Positions 31,054-41,990 of a stretch of DNA of 64,000 nt are shown piece by piece. A model generated the notes under the pieces. The model made no database searches. It was given only the letters and a program-made list of their open reading frames with translations, and was not told the origin of the DNA. Source of the DNA: Acanthornis magna (lineage: Eukaryota; Chordata; Aves; Passeriformes; Acanthizidae); contig JAWUZG010000007.1 of assembly GCA_036785705.1 (NCBI GenBank), positions 372,001-436,000 of the forward strand, read 5' to 3'. Made by a program: the position numbers and the translations under genes. Numbering within the stretch: position 1 is the first letter of the stretch; every line of letters begins with the position of its first letter.

Positions 31054-31562
31054 TGAGAAGGAGTTGGTCAATAGGTAACTCAAGTTACCTATTGAGAGAC
31101 AGAATATGAAAATTCTAAAAACCTAGAAAAACAGGATTTCCTTAATCTTGACAAGATAAAGAGGGACAAGAATCTCTTTGAAGGCAGCACAGAAACCGCT
31201 GAATCATCCCCACCTGCTACCACGCATGCCTCAGAGAGAAAGGTGAAAAGTGCACTGTGATGAAGACTACCAGATCTTCATCACGAGAAGACCCCCAAAG
31301 ACCACCAGGACACACAGTGCATGCGTGGCACACATGCTAATGATATTAATGATTTCCAAGAAATTACTTGTATAACCACTCCTATCCCGGGAAATGTGAT
31401 GAATATTCATGAATGTTACTCATAACATTGTGTGTTGGAAGTGCTGGGGTGTGTGTGTGTTTGGAGGAGTGAATCCCCCAAACCCAGCATGCTGAATAAA
31501 GCAAATACCCACTTCTTTGACTTTGTCTCTGAAGTGTCTCTGGGCCTGCTTGGGGCGAATCA
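31054..31562 (+). repeat. 3' LTR of ERV-A
   Basis: 509 bp, same length as the 5' LTR, beginning TGAGAAGGAGTTGG and ending GGGGCGAATCA. It retains AATAAA at 31495-31500 and both inverted repeats. It differs from the 5' copy mainly in scattered transitions, plus a cluster around the poly(A) signal. Confidence 0.95.
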
Positions 31563-31681
31563 AGAGACCCCATTGGAATTGCCCATGAGCTCTCTCTTTA
31601 TTCACGAATAAAGTTACAGGACCCCTCTGTCTCCTTTTTGGACATAAACCTCTGGTGTTTGTGGATTAATTTTTCCTGACA
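31563..31681 (+). mobile_element. LTR-B family LTR, copy 2, right part (split)
   Basis: Continues the LTR interrupted at 23328, including CACGAATAAAGTTAC and the end TTTTTCCTGACA, followed by ATATCAAGTATCTTC as in copy 1. Over about 117 bp it differs from copy 1 at roughly ten positions by eye, in contrast to the near-identical flank that follows. Confidence 0.88.
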
Positions 31682-31686
31682 ATATC

Positions 31687-32475
31687 AAGTATCTTCAAAT
31701 GAGTGAAGTTGTATGAGTGATCACAGCTTCCACATGTGGAATATCTAATAGGATCTGGTGAGAGAGCACTGGGCTCTGACATCTGCCTGGCTAAATGCTC
31801 TTGCCGTGAACAATTCCTTTAGGGCGGAATACACGCCGGGAGCTCTCTCCCCCGGCAGGCTTCGCCTGGCCCCGGTCAGGGCACAGAAAGCCTTCCCCGG
31901 CCGGGCTGGAAGCGACCCCCCCTTGCCGGGGGCACATCCCCGGATGCCCGGGAAAAAATGCTCGGGAAATCGAGCTAGGGAGGAGCCTGAGCGCAGAGCA
32001 GCACTGAGCTCCACACAGCCGCCGCCATTTTCTCGGGCTCTGTGAGGGAGCAGCTTTCGCCTCCAGGCTCGGCTCGGCTCCCCTCCCTCCCTCGCTCCCT
32101 CGCTCGCCTTTTCCTCCCGGCGGGCGGTGCTGCTTCTTCCCGGGCTGTGTTCCCTGTCCGCCCCTGTCCTGCACTGCTTTGCCGTTTCCCCGAGGCAGCT
32201 CCGTGGCCGCCACAGCCTCGTGCTCTGCTGTTTCCCCGGCGGAGCAGCCGCCGCTGCCGCTGCCAAGAGCCGCGCCCCGAGCCTGCCAGCCGCAGCTGCT
32301 CCCCGAGTGTGCCCGTGGCCGCGGCAGGCTGTTCTTCACCCACGGCAGGGACACGCAGCTGCTGCTGGTGGCAAATGGCGCCCAGCCGCTGCCAAGAGCC
32401 GCGCGGGCTCAGCGCAGCTCTGCACGAACGCTGCTCTGCCCCGCAGACACCAAGGGGCGCCGCGGCTACAGCGGC
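31687..32475. repeat. GC-rich duplicated segment, copy 2
   Basis: Nearly identical to 12340-13110, with an 8-bp length difference in a CTCC(C)T run near 32085 and a handful of substitutions. Alignment breaks where a 424-bp block intervenes and resumes at about 32905-33085. The CpG- and GC-rich composition contrasts with the AT-rich retroviral sequence on its left. Confidence 0.88.
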
Positions 32476-32477
32476 AA

Positions 32478-32901
32478 TGCTGTTGATGCCTTCACGTATT
32501 TCTAGCTTTTTACTCTGCATCTGTCTGTAACTTGCTGCAGTTTTGTGCTTCTTACAAAGTGCTAAAATCCTCTTTCCCCAGCACCTTTAGCTAAAACAAG
32601 GCTCTCTGAATACAGATTTAAGGATGTCTTCATTGCCTTAGGGCCCGAAAATATGTAAACATCTGTGAGATGGATGGAGCAGGCCTGGGGTGGTTAACTT
32701 CATCACCTAAGGGTGCGATTGGAGAATTAAGGGCCAGTATGCTAATTGGACAGAACTTAAAAAAGGTGAAGGGCTCATGACCCGGCATGCATTTTGGGTG
32801 TAGTCCATGCGGGGGACTTTTGCTTGCCCAAATGTACCTTGAAGGCCTCGAATAAATTTGTCGGCATTTTATACTCCTAATTTGTTTTGGTCTCTGTTTC
32901 A
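32478..32901 (+). mobile_element. Probable solo LTR, plus orientation
   Basis: The block is absent from copy 1 of the duplicated segment and has TG...CA ends. Its flanks GGCAA and GGCAT agree at four of five bases. It has a GCTAATTGG box, an AATAAA poly(A) signal in GAATAAATTTG and a U5-like TTTTGGTCTCTGTTTCA end. No internal retroviral sequence is present, so the LTR call rests on the insertion pattern and these signals. Confidence 0.6.
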
Positions 32902-32904
32902 GGC

Positions 32905-33157
32905 ATCACTGTCCCTGTCTTCTATTCTCCCTCCGTCTCTGTTTTCCCCTCTTTGCTACGTTTTCTATCCCCTTTCTGTAGAAACACTTTTTTTTTTCTG
33001 TGTTATTGAACAGTTGCTGTATATAATGTTGCCACGCTCGTGCTTTATTTTCTTCTGAGAAATCTATCAAAAAGAATCCTCCCCAAGTCCCCTTTCATGG
33101 CGAGACGGGACACCTTGCGATCCCATTTATAACAACATGATGAACATTAGTTACTGA
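32905..33157. other. End of duplicated segment and left flank of ERV-B
   Basis: From 32905 to about 33085 the sequence aligns with 13125-13185 and 13766-13880. From about 33090 to 33157 it is unique up to the provirus start. Confidence 0.6.
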
Positions 33158-33627
33158 TGAAAGGAATGAGAGGGAGATGCCTTTACAAACAAACTGTGGG
33201 CCTGCTGGTAGATAAAGCCAGATACTGGTAGGTGAAAGAGGCAATGGGAGGAACCCTAAATCCCTTAGGAATTCCACTGAGTGACACAGACTACTGCTGC
33301 TCATTCAAGGTCATGTTAAATTCCTGGCCTTAGAGAAAAAGAACAGAAAGACAAAGAAGGTGGGGGGGGGATGGACATTAGAAGGGAGTCTGTATTAGGC
33401 AATTCAGGGAGTCTGTACCTCTCAAGTACCTCAGCCAATGGGGAAAGAGCAAGAAATGTGGCTGAGAAATTAGGGTAAAAGGGAGGCTGCGTCCTGTAGC
33501 AATTTGAGAGACCCCCATGGGAAATTGCCCCATGACCTTTCCCTTTATTCATTAATAAAGCTACGGGACTCGTTTGTCTGATTTTTGGACATAAAGCTCT
33601 GGTGTTTGTGGATTAATTTTCCTGACA
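33158..33627 (+). repeat. 5' LTR of ERV-B
   Basis: 470 bp from TGAAAGGAATGAGAGGGAG to ATTAATTTTCCTGACA. It contains CTCAGCCAATGGGGAA (CCAAT box), a TTAGGGTAAAAGGG TATA-like region and AATAAA in CATTAATAAAGCTAC. A G8 run sits at about 33362-33370. Confidence 0.92.
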
Positions 33628-33630
33628 AAC

Positions 33631-33648
33631 TGGGGCTCATCTGGGATC
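33631..33648 (+). other. ERV-B primer-binding site, tRNA-Pro-like
   Basis: Three bases after the LTR, TGGGGCTCATCTGGGAT matches the classical tRNA-Pro primer site (TGGGGGCTCGTCCGGGAT) apart from one missing G and two substitutions of CpG-decay type. Confidence 0.75.
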
Positions 33649-33858
33649 CCTCCACTGTTCAGGGGTGACGGCAGCAAGCAGAGCTGAAGGCGCGCCTCAC
33701 CCATTTGATTTTGGTGATCAGCTCCCCTTGGTGGTGACCGGCACCGAGCGATTGATTGGGAACCTGAGACTGTCCAGGAGACAGATGAGTGGTGGACCAG
33801 GGGGGTCCATGAAGAATCCACACGGAAGGACCACTGCAAATCTCACCTGTGAGTACAA

Positions 33859-35105
33859 TGGGAACTTTGGGGAGCACACCTGAAAGGGCACCCATGGAGC
33901 GTAGCACAGGTAAACCTGAGAGGGCCTTCATGCAGAGCAGCACAGGTGAAATCAGGAAAGGGTCCTGGGAAAAGGGATGACGATCCCAAAATATCTCCGA
34001 AGAGTGGCTTGGGAGAATATTGAGTTGGTTTTCACATTCTCCCAGAGGTAATTAAGGACATGGATGCCTGAGGGGAGCAGTAAGGGAAAGTTGGAATAGA
34101 GTCTTGACAGTCCTGCCCAGGGAGGGCAATAAGGGTAGTCAAGAAGGGGTCTCGACTATCAATGCCCAGGGGGACAATACAGGGAGACTAGAAGTGGTCT
34201 TGGCAACAGGGGATGGACAGATGGTGTTGGTATGTTGGGAAAGGATTGGTTGAATGGGAGTGTGGAGAAATATGGTCAAGACAAGGAGGGGCAGGACTGG
34301 GTGCAGAGATGCAGGGCTGGGAGCACGGCATGGGGGCCTGTGGGGAGGCGCGGGTCTGGGCTGGGGCTGTGGGGCAGCTGGGGCTCAGCGCCAGGCGGTG
34401 CCTGACTCTGCCACCACCCCTGGCAGGGGCCGCAGGGACCCCCCGGCCTTCACGAGACTGCGGAATGCCCTGGCTGCCCGTGCCCACAGGGAACATGGCT
34501 GGGGGGCATTCCGACTGCGGCAGGACAGGGACCGACTCTGGTATACAGTGTACGGCGAGGAGGGTGAGCACAAGGAGAAGGAGGAAGGAATATCTGGGAA
34601 ATGAGGATTGTCCGTAGAAGGATCAGGATTTTCTTTTAAGGACTTTGTTTGAGTCATTAGAGAAACAAATGATTTTGAACTGTGGGACAATGAACACCCA
34701 CAGGCAGTAGCAGGTGCGGGGGCTAGAGGAGTAGCAGAATAAGCCCTTGGATGAACTGGTCAGAAAGGCAGAGCATGTGTATGTAAGAAGGGATGAGGAA
34801 AAGGCAAGGCAAAGGTGATGACAGAATTATTACAGCCCTGGAGGAATAAACTGCAAGACCCAAGGGGGTCCCTGGAACAGAGAGGACAGGGTTGGCCACC
34901 AGGACGTGACAGAGGCATTCCCTACTTGTTGGGGGAGAATCAACTAAAACAGCGATTGGGAAGGAATCAGTGTGCTCTCTGCAGGGCAGAGGGACACTGG
35001 AAGCGGGAATGTCTGCAGAAACAGCTGGATCCTCTGCAGGAGGACAAAGTCCAGAGGATAACAGAGATGGATTGTTTGGCATGTCAGGGGCTCCCATTAT
35101 AGCAG
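33859..35105 (+). pseudogene. ERV-B gag remnant
   Basis: A possible start at 33859 (ATGGGAACT, Met-Gly) is closed after about 40 codons. Little of matrix or capsid is recognisable, partly because a GC-rich foreign stretch lies at about 34300-34575. The nucleocapsid part (about 34975-35025) keeps an intact CX2CX4HX4C zinc knuckle, CALCRAEGHWKREC, better preserved than in ERV-A. Stops separate the pieces, and the order gag, pro, pol is maintained downstream. Confidence 0.75.
34300..34575 (+). other. GC-rich host-like exon with intronic flanks inside ERV-B
   Basis: A pyrimidine-rich stretch ending CCACCACCCCTGGCAG (AG at 34425-34426) looks like a 3' splice site. The following 137 bp (34427-34563) are open and end at GAGGAGG|GTGAGC, a good 5' splice site. 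The open frame contains DPPAFTRLRNALAARAHREH and RLRQDRDRLWYTVYGEE, which read as ordinary protein and unlike retroviral Gag. The preceding roughly 100 bp are GC-rich, like a short avian intron. I cannot name the source gene. The best reading is a piece of a host gene, with introns, captured into or inserted in the provirus. A chance mimic is less likely but possible. Confidence 0.5.
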
Positions 35106-37298
35106 GGATCCACCACACAGGAGCCCTTGATAACTTTTAAGGTGGGCCTGGATTGAGAGGAGGTGTGTTTCCTAGTAGACACAAGGGCCTCTCGATCCAC
35201 TTTGAGTTTTATGTCTAAGGGGGGAAAATTGTGAAAAAGATCTTTGATCAGTAAAGGGGGGAGTGGAAAGGATGAGCGAGTGCATTTTATTCAACCATTA
35301 TTAGATGCCTTTGAGTGGGAGCAGGAGGGGAAATGGTAAAAAAACAATTGACATGGACAGTCCTCCTGCAGGGATCTGCAGAATCACTTCTTTTGTGTGG
35401 GCAAGCCTTGCAGAAAATATTAAGAGAGTTTACTCCACCCTCAGGACTTAGATTGTTGTGATATGTGGATGATCTGCTTTTATCAGTGGAGCAGGAAAAG
35501 GTGGTTGAAGAGGCTACTGCTACTGAAGCTGCTTAATTTTCTTGCTAAAAAGGGGCTTAGAGTGTCTGAAAAGAAAGCGCAGTTGGTGGAGAAAAAGATT
35601 AAATATTTGCAGCACATTTTGACTGAAGGTTTACAATGTATTGATGGAAAAACAATGCAAGGAATTTTACAAACACCATTACCCCAGACTAAAAAAAGTT
35701 ACGACAGTTTTTAGGGTTGACGGGGTACTGCAGAGCATGGATTGAGGATTTTTCTGTTTTAGCCAGGCCTTTATCTGACTTTTTAACCCAAAAAAGTCCT
35801 AATATTGTGGTATGGACACTAGAAGGAGAGCAAAGCTTTAGAAAATTAAAAGCCGATTTAATTAGTGCCCCAGTCTTAGCTCTTGCAGACTCAGAAAAGG
35901 AATTTGAGTTATATGGATGTTAAACAGGGCCATGCTAAAGGAATTTTGGTACAAAAACATGAGGGAACATGGTGGACCTGTTGCTTATTTTTCTAAACTG
36001 TTAGACCCAGTGGCCAGAGGCTGACCTCATTGTCTGCAGAATTGTGCAGCCATGGCTTTAATGGTAACTGAGGCCCGAAAACTGACAATGGGAGGATATC
36101 CAATTGTTAAAGTTTCACATCAAGTTAAAGCTTTGTTATCCAAAAGAGCCACTAAGTGGATGACCAGCACTCAGTTACTACAGTATGACTCTTGTTTAAT
36201 AGAACAGGAGGATTTAGAATATATAAGAGCCTGTGAATTATATCGGGACAAGATAGTGAATATTTTTTAGTAATTCTAAGTATGCATATGGGGTGACACA
36301 TGTGTTTGGGTAATTATGGGAAGGAAGAGGTTTATTAACCTGCAGGGGGAAAACATTAACTCATGAGAGCTTAATTTCTTGCCTGTTGGAGGTGGTGAAT
36401 TTACCAAAAAGGGTGGCAATAATCCACGATAGGGGACACCAGGCAGGGTGCTCAGAGGAGGCAACAGGTAACTGACTGGCTGATGAAGAAGCTTGGAGAG
36501 CTGCACTGCTGCCAGAAACCTCTAAGATCCTCCCTTTGCTCCCAGTAGCCCCACCACTGCCAGAGAAACTGTCTTTTCCACCAGAGGAGCTTGAGATAAT
36601 TAAAAAGAGTGGGGCAAAGAGGGAATAATTGGTTTACACAGGATAGTAAACAATGGATACCAAAAGCTTTGGCCTCACAAGTATAAAACAGCTCCACGAA
36701 GGGAGACATTGTGATTCCTGAGGATTGGCAGAGGCCTACCTCAAAATGTATGCTGCTATCCGTCTTTTTAATCTGGCAAAACAAGCTATTGAGGATTGCT
36801 TGATTTGTGCTAAGAGTAACAAGGTTACAAAGAAAACTGCCAGGGGACTGAGGCCTTGGGCTGTGTGTCCCTTCCAAAGATGTTGGGTGGATTTTACTGA
36901 AATGCCTTGAGTAGCAAGGTTTAAGTATCTTCTGGTAATAATATGTCAGCTGACAGGGTGGCTGGAAGCATTCCCAATTATTTCAGCTACTGCAGGATCT
37001 GTTACTAAGGTATTTTTGGAACAAATAATTCCAAGAGTTGGAATTGTGGAAGCAATAGACTCAGATAGGGGAACTCATTTGACAGGGTAGATCTTTCAAG
37101 GCGTTAGGACTGCTTTAGGAATATAATGGAACCCCCATACCCCCAGCACCCCTGGAGTTCAGGCCAGAAAGAATGAATGGAGAAATGAACGCCTTTCAAA
37201 GCTGGTGATAGAAACTAAGATGCCGTGTGTATGGCTTTTGCCACTGGCTTTGGCAAGAGTAAGGGCCAGACCCAGAGGAGATATTCAACTATCCACCT
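35106..37298 (+). pseudogene. ERV-B pro-pol remnant, 5' part
   Basis: Protease is seen at about 35160-35200 as FLVDTRAS, so the active-site DTG reads DTR. Reverse transcriptase is deleted in its first part; YVDD is at 35462-35473 directly after an in-frame TGA. The connection region (FLGLTGYCRAWIEDFS, about 35712-35760) and RNase H pieces follow. Integrase keeps the CLICAKSNK zinc cysteines (about 36800), WVDFTEMP and AIDSDRGTHLT. Stops and frameshifts are frequent. The region is cut at 37298 by a solo LTR and continues at 37974. Confidence 0.85.
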
Positions 37299-37966
37299 AA
37301 TGCCGTGCAAAGCTCGCGGTCCCTCGTCCGCAGCTACTAGCTCAGGCATCACTCAGCGGCGTTAAAGACTGAGGACGCCGTCGCCCAGGGTCTGCAGGGC
37401 AGCGCTGCAGGAGACTCAAAGAGGTGGGACGAGCCGGGAATCAGAACGGTGAAAGAAGAGGTGGGCTTCGAAACTGAGTCTTCTGGGGAAAAGGTTTATT
37501 GGGAAGAACGCAGGCGGGACGGAGAGACGAGGACAGGGAGAAGACCGAGGCTGGAAGCCCCGAACAGAGGCAACAAGGATTTAAAAGGGACCAGGGAATA
37601 GGGAGTGGTCAGCCTCAGGAACCAATCGGGGAGAGGAGAAGGGGCGGAACAATGAGGATGGAAAAGGGGTACAAAGAATAGGGATTTACAGAGGGAGGAA
37701 CCGAAATCGGGGACCCAATAAACATTACAGGAGGAGAGAACTTCCTAGAAACTTAACCAAATAAAGAGAACAGAGGTGGGGAAGAGTGCGGGGCCAATTA
37801 GGAGTGTCAGATTTACATATGTAAACTAGGGGCCACAGGGAATCATGGTTTCTCACCATGACCAGGAGGGGTGATGCTTCAAACCTATTGCCACCAGTCG
37901 CCCTCCTGGCCCTGTTCTTCCTGCGGTCACCCTTCTGGGTCCACTCGGACCTGTGCCGCCACAACA
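37299..37966 (-). mobile_element. Solo LTR, minus orientation, within ERV-B pol
   Basis: About 667 bp split the integrase region of ERV-B and are bounded by the exact 8-bp direct repeat ATCCACCT (37291-37298 and 37966-37973). Read on the minus strand it begins TGTTGTGGCGGCACAGG and ends TTTGCACGGCA. It has a CCAATTGG-type box, CCTTTTAAATCC as TATA-like sequence and AATAAACC as poly(A) signal near 37490. The R/U5 part is CpG-rich, suggesting a younger age than ERV-B itself. The exact ends are uncertain by two bases. Confidence 0.8.
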
Positions 37967-37973
37967 TCCACCT

Positions 37974-38355
37974 TTGAATTGATGTTTGGAATTCCTTACC
38001 CTTGTAATTCTCAGCCTAGTTGAGGGGTAGAAATAAGTGATGTATATTTTAAACAATATGTGGCCAGGATACGGTCTCTTGTGAAATCTCTTTGACAGGA
38101 AGCTCAGCTGGCACAGAGCCTGCCTTTGGGCTTTGCTGTTCACAATATCCAGCTGGGAGATTAGGTCCAGTTTAAAGCGTGGAAAGAAGCACCACTGGTG
38201 ACGAAGTGGCATGGACCTTTCCAGGTGTTACTGACCACAGAAACAGCCGTCAGGACAGCTGACCACATGTGGACCCATCACACTTGGGTCAAGGCCTCTA
38301 AAGCCCTGGAGACTTGGACATCTGAGCTGGAGGAGAAGGACAGGAGGCCGTGACT
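37974..38355 (+). pseudogene. ERV-B pol remnant, 3' end of integrase
   Basis: After the inserted LTR the pol reading resumes with FELMFGIPYPCNSQ and then a C-terminal integrase stretch with KWHGPFQVLLTT and a DHMWTHHTWVK-like end. Stops interrupt it. Confidence 0.75.
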
Positions 38356-38639
38356 GACACTTCACAGGAATGGACCGGAGCAGCAGCCATGCGTTGACAT
38401 TAGGGGAAGCCCCTGTGCCTACCCACAGATTATGTGCTGAAATAGTCTGTATGGGCATCCCTCCTTCCGGATCTCCAGTCACTGCGGGGGGGGCTAATCC
38501 TTGCTGTCATTGTTTTATGTTAAGTAGTTTCTGTGCCTTCACTTACCACAGGTGGTGCAAAAGACAACGTGAGAATTAGATTAGGTGATTAGATTACACC
38601 ATTAGAATGTTCTTCTTAATAGTCTTCTATAGCATCAGT

Positions 38640-40052
38640 TAAGTTCAGGCCAGAGGTGGGAAAATTGTTCTTTAATCCTAGGAGGAGTAGCAAAAACCTT
38701 TAACCTTAGCAATTGTTGGGTCTGCGGAGGGCCAGGAGGATCTGAAGACTGGCCATGAGTGGCTAGCCTGGTCGAACCTAAATGGTGGGTCAGCAGCACC
38801 CTGAGTGAAGTCCATAATGGAATGGCATTTTGGGATGAAGAAGGAAGTCCATGATGACTTCATTCTTCTGAAAGAGGCATTTATTTTCTATATAGAACAG
38901 GGGGCATATACATATGTGAGAAAGAATGTTTGTGACCGGACTTCAGGTTTAGATTGTTGGACCCCCAGCTGCCCTCTTTACAATTGTTCCAAATATCAAG
39001 GCAGATGAAATCAAACACATGTTAAGCTTACTAATGTTATCTGGGTAAAGTGTTCCTAGCATAATTACTGAAGAGATTTTGAAAACTGTAAAGCAGTGGG
39101 GATGTATGGGTTTTTTGACCAATTATTTTTAAACTGCCCCTGAGATAATTCCACAAGTAGGACACATGTTGTCCATGACTATTAGTGGAAGTGGCAACAC
39201 TGGAATAAAACTCAAATCCTTTTAAATAAATTCTGATCCAGATCTAACAAAACAGATCTGGGATGTGACTGTAGGTGGAAACTTCATGTGGGAGCTTGGA
39301 AATGCAAATATTATGACCCTTAAAGTGAGGCAACTATTGTTGGAGGACCATTAGGCCCGGAAGCTGTATTTTGACACACCAATTGATGATGAAAATCAGA
39401 AAGGCCCTGTTGCTAATGGAACCTGGGCTTTGATAGGGCATCATGGATTTGAGGCCAAAATGCTTATTGTAGATTACCTCCAGACTGGTCAGCGATATGT
39501 TATGTAGAGTATATTAGACCATTATTCTTTTTGATATCACAAGTTCAGGGAAATCAATTAGGAGTCAATGGAATCATCAGTTAGGAATCATCTATGTATG
39601 ATGACCTAATTAGAGAAAAGTGGCTGGAGGGAGCACCCAAAAAATGGGGAAAAGATGAATGGCCATCAGAGCGATTCATACAACACTGTGGACCATCCAC
39701 TTGGAATCCAAATGAATTAATATCATGTGCCAGAGAACCCATTTATAATTTAAATTGGATAATTAGGTTAAAAGCTGTCTTTGAAATAATAACCAACCAG
39801 ACAGCTACAGCTCTTGACCTTCTTGCTGACCAATCCACTCAAAGGAGGAATGCAATATTCCAACATCAGATGGTACTGGATTATCGATTAGCAGAAGAAG
39901 GGGGAGTGTGTAGAAAACTAAATTATTCAAGTTGCTGCTTGCAAATAGATGACAATGGAAAAGTAGTGGAACAAATAACAAAGGGAATAAGAAAGTTATC
40001 TCATGTACCAGTCCAAACTTGGAAAGGGTGGGAATGGGACATGTTTTTGTAG
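38640..40052 (+). pseudogene. ERV-B env remnant
   Basis: The surface part begins around 38690 with FNLSNCWVCGG, keeping the CWVC motif, but is broken by many stops up to about 39590. The transmembrane part is open for 152 codons (39594-40052). It has a helix-rich ectodomain, the segment QMVLDYRLAEEGGVC and a CX6CC motif with SSCC. The membrane span and tail are in a different frame or lost beyond the TAG at 40050. It is less complete than ERV-A env and belongs to the same broad gamma-like class. Confidence 0.8.
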
Positions 40053-40339
40053 TTACCTTGTGGACTATGGGTTAAACGAATGCTCTTTTTCCACTTATGT
40101 GCTATAACATCTCTAGTCTTTTTACCATGCATGATCCCTTGCTTAGAGCAGATCATTCAGCATGTGATCAAGGGGATGCAGGTCCAGATCCTACTGATAG
40201 AGAAATGGCTACAAAAGGACAGAAAACCACGTCACTCCAAATAATTGCGAAACCAAAAAAGACCCAGACAGAGAAAATTAAGTCAATAATACCTAAGGTT
40301 TGTAAAGACAATTACTGAAAAGATAAGAAGAGTACAGTT

Positions 40340-40819
40340 TGAAAGGAATGAGAGGGAGATGTCTTTACAAACAAACTGTGGGTCTGCTGGTAGATAAAGC
40401 CCGATACTGATAGGTGAAAGAAGCAATGGGAGGAACCATAAATTCCATAGGAATTCCAGTAATTGACAGCGACTATTGCTCACCCAAGGCCAGTGATAAA
40501 TTCCTGGCCTTAGAGAAAAAGAACAGAAACACAAAAAAATTGGTGGGGGGGGGGTGTGGAATGCACATTAGAAGGCGGTGTGTATTAGGCAATTCAGGGA
40601 GTCTGTACCTCTCAAGTACCTCAGCCAATGGAGAAAGAGAGAGGGATAAATGTGGCTGGGAAATGAGGATAAAAAGGAGGCTGCGTCCTGTAGCAATTTG
40701 AGAGACCCCATGGGAAATTGCCCCATGACATTTCCCTTTATTCATTAATAAAGCTACGGGACTCGTTTGTCTGATTTTTGGACATAAACCTCTGGCGTTT
40801 GTGGATTAATTTTCCTGAC
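40340..40819 (+). repeat. 3' LTR of ERV-B
   Basis: 480 bp, opening TGAAAGGAATGAGAGGGAG and ending ATTTTCCTGAC, with the final A of the expected CA end altered. CCAAT, TATA-like and AATAAA elements match the 5' LTR. The preceding GAAAAGATAAGAAGAG is a degenerate polypurine tract. Confidence 0.92.
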
Positions 40820-41990
40820 TGTGATTAAGACTTTTGACTGCATGACAGGTCAGCATTACACTGTGGGAAAAGATCCCAGACAAAAGAAACTGTTGAATTT
40901 ATAACTGTACCCAGGTTAAGGATAAAAAAGTGAGTTACACCCTCCTGAATTCCTTGTGAATCAGTAGGTAGATCGCAAACAAATGGGAAGATAAGTTCAG
41001 GGGAAAATGTGCTTGTCAATGCTGACAAAACAGAATCTTTAAGTGTAAACTAAAAAATAAGAAAAATTAAAAAAAAAAAAGAAAAACATATATAGAAGAA
41101 AATTACTCCCCGTACTGGTGATCACTGTTACAATTGAAACTTGCTATGAAACTTCATTTTGTATGCTGGAAAATTAAAATTATATCAAATTGTATTTTGT
41201 AAAGAACTACTCATAATGAAACCATAAAATAAGAATTTTGCTCATTTTCTCAGCTATTTTGAAAACTGTGACACAAACAGCAGGTGTTTGAGAGCCTTAA
41301 TGTGTTCTCTCTATGATCAGCAGCAGGAAAACCACCCTCCACCAGCATTCTCACTTACTTTAGAGATTCCCCCAAACATTTAAAGGGCCATCTGGTTGCA
41401 ATCAAGTCTTTCAGTGAGTGTGAATACATAGGCTGTAGCTCCTGATGTTTGTGTGGGCAGATGTCTAACATGCAAAATTATTAATAGAATGTTGGACTTC
41501 AAATGTTTCAGTTATGGGCAAAATTTAAGGGTGCTATAAATTATAAGATAGTACTCAGAAGTCAGAAAAACTTGAAAATGGCTGTTAAAGTTCCAGAGGA
41601 GTCCATGACAGCTCAGATGCTGATTTTAAGTCATAGACAAGAGCTTTCACTTATTCTTAGCTGCAGGCATTCCCCCTTTTTAGCAAGTGTTCAGTCTGTG
41701 ACATTACAGCAAGTATACAACCATAATATTCCCAAGGACACAATAAGTTAGCTCTCCCATGAATGGCAAAATGGCATTTTGCTGGGCTGACAGGAAATGT
41801 GAAAACTGTAGAATATTGCTTAAAGAGAAATGCTTTGGAGAAAAATGCAGTTTTCATTTCAGAATGGAAAAAGCCCAAACAATTAAGGTTAACTGTCTGG
41901 TCATTCTAGAAGAAAGTCGCCAACCCAACTTGGGCTACCAACTTGGAGGAGTGACCTCTATATGGAAATGAGCAGACATTGAAGTGCTGG
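40820..41990. other. AT-rich unique sequence, no feature seen
   Basis: No supported gene; short A-rich runs near 41070-41085. The composition changes here from the retrovirus-rich block to AT-rich sequence. Confidence 0.5.

Larger units (their letters stand above)
23329..31562 (+). mobile_element. Provirus ERV-A, complete but defective, gamma-like
   Basis: An 8.2-kb provirus with two 509-bp LTRs, a primer-binding site, a splice donor, gag, pro-pol, env and a polypurine tract, all in plus orientation. The target duplication is AGAG (23325-23328 and 31563-31566), the 4-bp length usual for gammaretrovirus-like elements. The gag-pro junction in one frame with a stop between, the CWIC motif in env, and the CX6CC motif in the transmembrane subunit all fit the gamma-like class. 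The LTRs differ at about 24 of 509 positions by hand count, near 4.7%. All three genes carry frameshifts or stops, so it cannot make a complete set of proteins. It sits inside an older LTR. Confidence 0.95.
33158..40819 (+). mobile_element. Provirus ERV-B, old and heavily decayed
   Basis: A 7.7-kb element with LTRs at 33158-33627 and 40340-40819, a tRNA-Pro-like primer-binding site, and recognisable gag, pro-pol and env remnants in order. Stops and shifts occur throughout, and the LTRs differ by about 7-8% by eye plus several indels, so it is older than ERV-A. The LTRs belong to the family of the solo LTRs at 11836-12294 and 22984/31563. The left flank ends CTGA and the right flank begins near CTGT; a clean target duplication cannot be read. 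A foreign exon-like piece and a solo LTR lie inside it. Confidence 0.9.

Noticed and set aside
33158..33166. Clean target duplication for ERV-B
   Set aside because: The left flank CTGA and right flank CTGT agree only partly and the 3' LTR end is altered, so no duplication is claimed.
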